From an uncultured Pseudomonadota bacterium (GTDB lineage Bacteria > Myxococcota_A > UBA796 > CAJQPC01): a DNA stretch of 7,166 nucleotides. Shown here one piece after another: positions 5,401 through 7,166 of the stretch (positions within the stretch are counted from its first letter, which is position 1; each line of letters begins with the position of its first letter). The position numbers and the translations under genes are program-made. The stretch spans positions 1 to 7,166 of the forward strand of contig CALGIB010000735.1 in assembly GCA_937915955.1 (NCBI GenBank). The letters run 5' to 3'. The notes under the pieces were generated by a model that saw nothing but the letters and a program-made list of their open reading frames with translations, ran no database searches and was not told the DNA's origin.

Positions 5401-7007
5401 CGGCCGACGAACTCGGGGTCCCGCAGGAGGACCACCAGCAGCGTCTTCCAGGCCTGCTCCTCGTCCTCGAGATCGCGGACGTCCAGGAACAGCTCCACCA
5501 GCCCGTCCAGCCTCTCGGCGTCGGGCCTCGTGGCCAGCAGACGCCAGTGCAGCTGGGCGAGGTGGGCCTCGAGCGCCGGGCCCTCCAGGCCCGCCTCGAC
5601 CAGGCCCGGCGCCTGGGCATCGCCCGCCAGATCCCGCTGCACGGCGAGGCCTGCCGCGGCCTCGGCCACCCGCTCCTGGAGGGCGACCTGGCTCAAGCTC
5701 GGCACCTTCTGGGCGCGGGTGACGTAGTCCCCGTCGACCCCTCCGCCGAGCACGCGGTAGCCCGACTCGTCGTTGCGCAGCTGCTCGAAGCCCTGGAGCG
5801 TCCAGGAGAAGCCGGTCAGGTCCTGGAGCAGCGTGTCCAAGAGCTGCGGGGCGATCAGGCGGTGGGTGAGCTCGGCCTCCAGCCGCCCGGGGTCATCGGT
5901 GTCCAGGGCACCGGCGCGGTAGGCGGGGGTGTCGGTGACCGCGGCGAGCACCGGCTTGAGCCGCTGGCCGCCGGCCAGGTAGACCTCTCGCAGCTGGGCC
6001 AGGACAGCCGCGTCAGGGCCCGTGACGTCGGCCTCGCGACGCCAGAGCATCTCCGCGGCGCTGCGGGCCGCGCAGCTGGCAAACCGGCTGTCGGCGGCGA
6101 TGGCCGGCCCCAGCTCGTGCAGCCCGGCCAGGGGCTGACCGAACCAGGCGGGCTCGACCCCCAGCCGCTCGGCCCCCTGGGGCTCGCGCTCGGGGTGGTA
6201 GTTGTCGACCTCGTCCCGGTTGTACTCGTTGGCCACCCAGAAGCCGAACAGCGCAGCGGCGGCCGGGTCGATCGACGCGTGGCAGCTCAGGCAGTAGGGA
6301 TCGTCGCGCAGGGCGTCGGCCAGGGCCTCGGTGTCGGTGATGGCCGGGCCCTGGGCGAGGCTGACCGGGCGGCTCAGGAAGTCGGTGCACACCAGCAGCT
6401 CGCTGATCGCGGCGACACGCCCGCGGTTGTAGTTGCTGACGGTCGTGTAGTAGCGCCACCACAGGCCGTTGCTGGCCAGCACGCCCACGGCGGGGCGACC
6501 GTCGGTGTAGCGCGCCGGCTGCCAGCCCTCGCCCGGCTCCCGCTCCAGCGGCCAGATGCTGGCCAGCAGCTCGTTGGCCATCGTCTGGTCGGTGGTGACG
6601 ACCTCGGTCCAGGGCCTGTCCTCGACCACCACCCGGGCCATCAGGCGCAGGGGCTCCTCGCCGACGGCCTGCTGGTGGGGGAACTCGTTCTCCCTCGCCG
6701 TGGCCAGCTCGGGGTACTCGTTGTGGCCGATGAGGAACTCGTCCACGCGGGTCAGCCAGCGCTCGGCCAGCAGATCCACCAGGCGCTCCTCGAAGCGGGG
6801 GTCCGCCAGGTAGGCGTCCCGCAGCTCCCCCAGCGCATCGGGGTCGGCCTCGACTCGGTCCAGCTCCTCGACGGTGGGCAGCACGCCCCTCAGGTCCAGG
6901 CTCATCCGGCGCAGCAGGCGCGGCGCGGGCAGCTCGACGTAGGTCTCCGGGACCGGGGAGTCGCTCACCCCGGGATCGCTCGCGCAGGCCAGCCACAGCG
7001 CGATCAC
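5397..7007 (-). CDS. DUF1549/DUF1588/DUF1585-like lipoprotein with CxxCH motif
   Basis: This is a 536-residue protein, probably lipid-anchored at C8 (WLAC, a weak lipobox) after a signal of only seven residues. Residues about 28-95 resemble DUF1549 (RLLRRMSLDLRGVLPT). Residues about 172-260 resemble the DUF1592/DUF1588 region: GVLASNGLWW, NRGRVAAISELLV, then YCLSCHASIDP with C239, C242 and H243, a CxxCH that could hold a c-type haem or be structural. Residues about 305-365 resemble DUF1585 (RFASCAARSAAEMLWRRE, then VTDTPAYR). Residues about 380-400 resemble the DUF1587 start (RLIAPQLLDTLLQDLTG). The end (LHWRLLATRPDAERL, LLRDPEFVG) resembles DUF1553-type tails. Such proteins pair with DUF1501, as here through an ATGA overlap. 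The GTG start is set by a purine-rich site and overlaps the previous stop (GTGA). No reaction is known; the segment calls rest on remembered family motifs. Confidence 0.85.
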   Translation of the reverse strand: MIALWLACASDPGVSDSPVPETYVELPAPRLLRRMSLDLRGVLPTVEELDRVEADPDALGELRDAYLADPRFEERLVDLLAERWLTRVDEFLIGHNEYPELATARENEFPHQQAVGEEPLRLMARVVVEDRPWTEVVTTDQTMANELLASIWPLEREPGEGWQPARYTDGRPAVGVLASNGLWWRYYTTVSNYNRGRVAAISELLVCTDFLSRPVSLAQGPAITDTEALADALRDDPYCLSCHASIDPAAAALFGFWVANEYNRDEVDNYHPEREPQGAERLGVEPAWFGQPLAGLHELGPAIAADSRFASCAARSAAEMLWRREADVTGPDAAVLAQLREVYLAGGQRLKPVLAAVTDTPAYRAGALDTDDPGRLEAELTHRLIAPQLLDTLLQDLTGFSWTLQGFEQLRNDESGYRVLGGGVDGDYVTRAQKVPSLSQVALQERVAEAAAGLAVQRDLAGDAQAPGLVEAGLEGPALEAHLAQLHWRLLATRPDAERLDGLVELFLDVRDLEDEEQAWKTLLVVLLRDPEFVGR

Positions 7008-7166
7008 AGGTCCCCCTGCTTGGCCAGCAGCGCGCCGAGCTCCGGCACGCAGGCCTGACCCAGGTCGGTGGCCTGGAAGCTCAGGGGGCCGCAGCCCTGG
7101 CAGTCCTGGACCTCGAGCTCGTACCAGTAGCCGTCCTCCTGGCGGAGCTGGACCAGGCCCAGCGGG
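7004..7166 (-). CDS. C-terminal end of an unrecognised protein (partial)
   Basis: Only the last 53 residues are inside the window; the frame is open to the right edge, with codons starting at 7165. The fragment contains GYWYELEVQ followed by DCQGCG, a CxxC pair (C22, C25 of the fragment), a third Cys in GQACVPEL, and ends LLAKQGDL. I do not recognise the family. The CxxC could bind metal or form a disulfide, which would fit an exported product like its neighbours. Its TGA overlaps the GTG of the next gene in a GTGA arrangement, so it belongs to the same operon and precedes the DUF1549/DUF1588-type gene. The matching stop/start overlap, and codon usage rich in G or C at third positions, support it as real coding sequence. 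Confidence 0.7.
   Translation of the reverse strand, partial: PLGLVQLRQEDGYWYELEVQDCQGCGPLSFQATDLGQACVPELGALLAKQGDL
7011..7017 (-). promoter_or_regulatory. Ribosome binding site (AGGGGGA) for the DUF1549/DUF1588-type gene
   Basis: On the minus strand AGGGGGA lies 3 bases before the GTG at 7007-7005, with the AGGGGG core 4 bases away, inside the last codons of the preceding gene. It supports the GTG start, which is the only plausible start codon in this frame before the lipobox. Confidence 0.55.

Noticed and set aside
5199..7058. A 619-codon open frame on the plus strand opposite the DUF1588 and DUF1501 genes
   Set aside because: Composition is typical of an antisense shadow in high-GC DNA (rich in Val, Gly, Arg, Gln and His, no domain or signal), and the minus-strand proteins have clear family motifs.
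1..7166. CRISPR array, tRNA/rRNA genes, transposase, phage or restriction genes
   Set aside because: Searched by eye on both strands; no repeat-spacer pattern, RNA gene or mobile-element protein motif was seen.

Overview
The window is very GC-rich and densely coding, and it most likely comes from a Myxococcota (myxobacterial-type, former deltaproteobacterial) chromosome. The clues are a MYXO-CTERM-like C-terminal sorting tail on a secreted amidase, two proteins with the AgmX/PglI-type C-terminal domain (a fold largely known from myxobacteria), and a DUF1501 gene beside a DUF1549/DUF1588-type gene. No RNA genes, insertion sequences, phage genes or CRISPR arrays are visible. No stretch longer than about 30 bases lacks a gene.

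Left part, plus strand (1-2066). A YfbK-type von Willebrand factor A protein, cut at its 5' end by the window, is followed 25 bases later by a small membrane-anchored protein with an AgmX/PglI-type C-terminal domain. The two probably form an operon.

Right part, minus strand (7166 down to 2073). Five genes run in one direction. They are the 3' end of an unrecognised gene; a lipoprotein with DUF1549-, DUF1588- and DUF1585-like segments and a CxxCH motif; a Tat-exported DUF1501 protein; a secreted N-acetylmuramoyl-L-alanine amidase with an N-terminal lysozyme-like segment, a CarboxypepD_reg-like domain and a MYXO-CTERM-like tail; and a small lipoprotein with a second AgmX/PglI-type domain. Three of the four junctions are 4-base start/stop overlaps (GTGA, ATGA, TTGA), and the fourth is a 29-base gap with a good ribosome binding site. 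This looks like a translationally coupled operon.

The two transcription units converge with only 6 bases between their stop codons, so the two AgmX/PglI-type proteins lie tail to tail. Every gene whose N-terminus is visible encodes a protein with an export signal or membrane anchor, through different routes: signal anchor, lipoprotein, Tat, and Sec plus C-terminal sorting. The window therefore reads as a cell-envelope cassette that handles peptidoglycan and surface proteins. How the DUF1501/DUF1588 pair works with the amidase is unknown. Their coupling, the two very short lipoprotein signals and the mixed domain order of the DUF1588 protein are the parts most worth checking.
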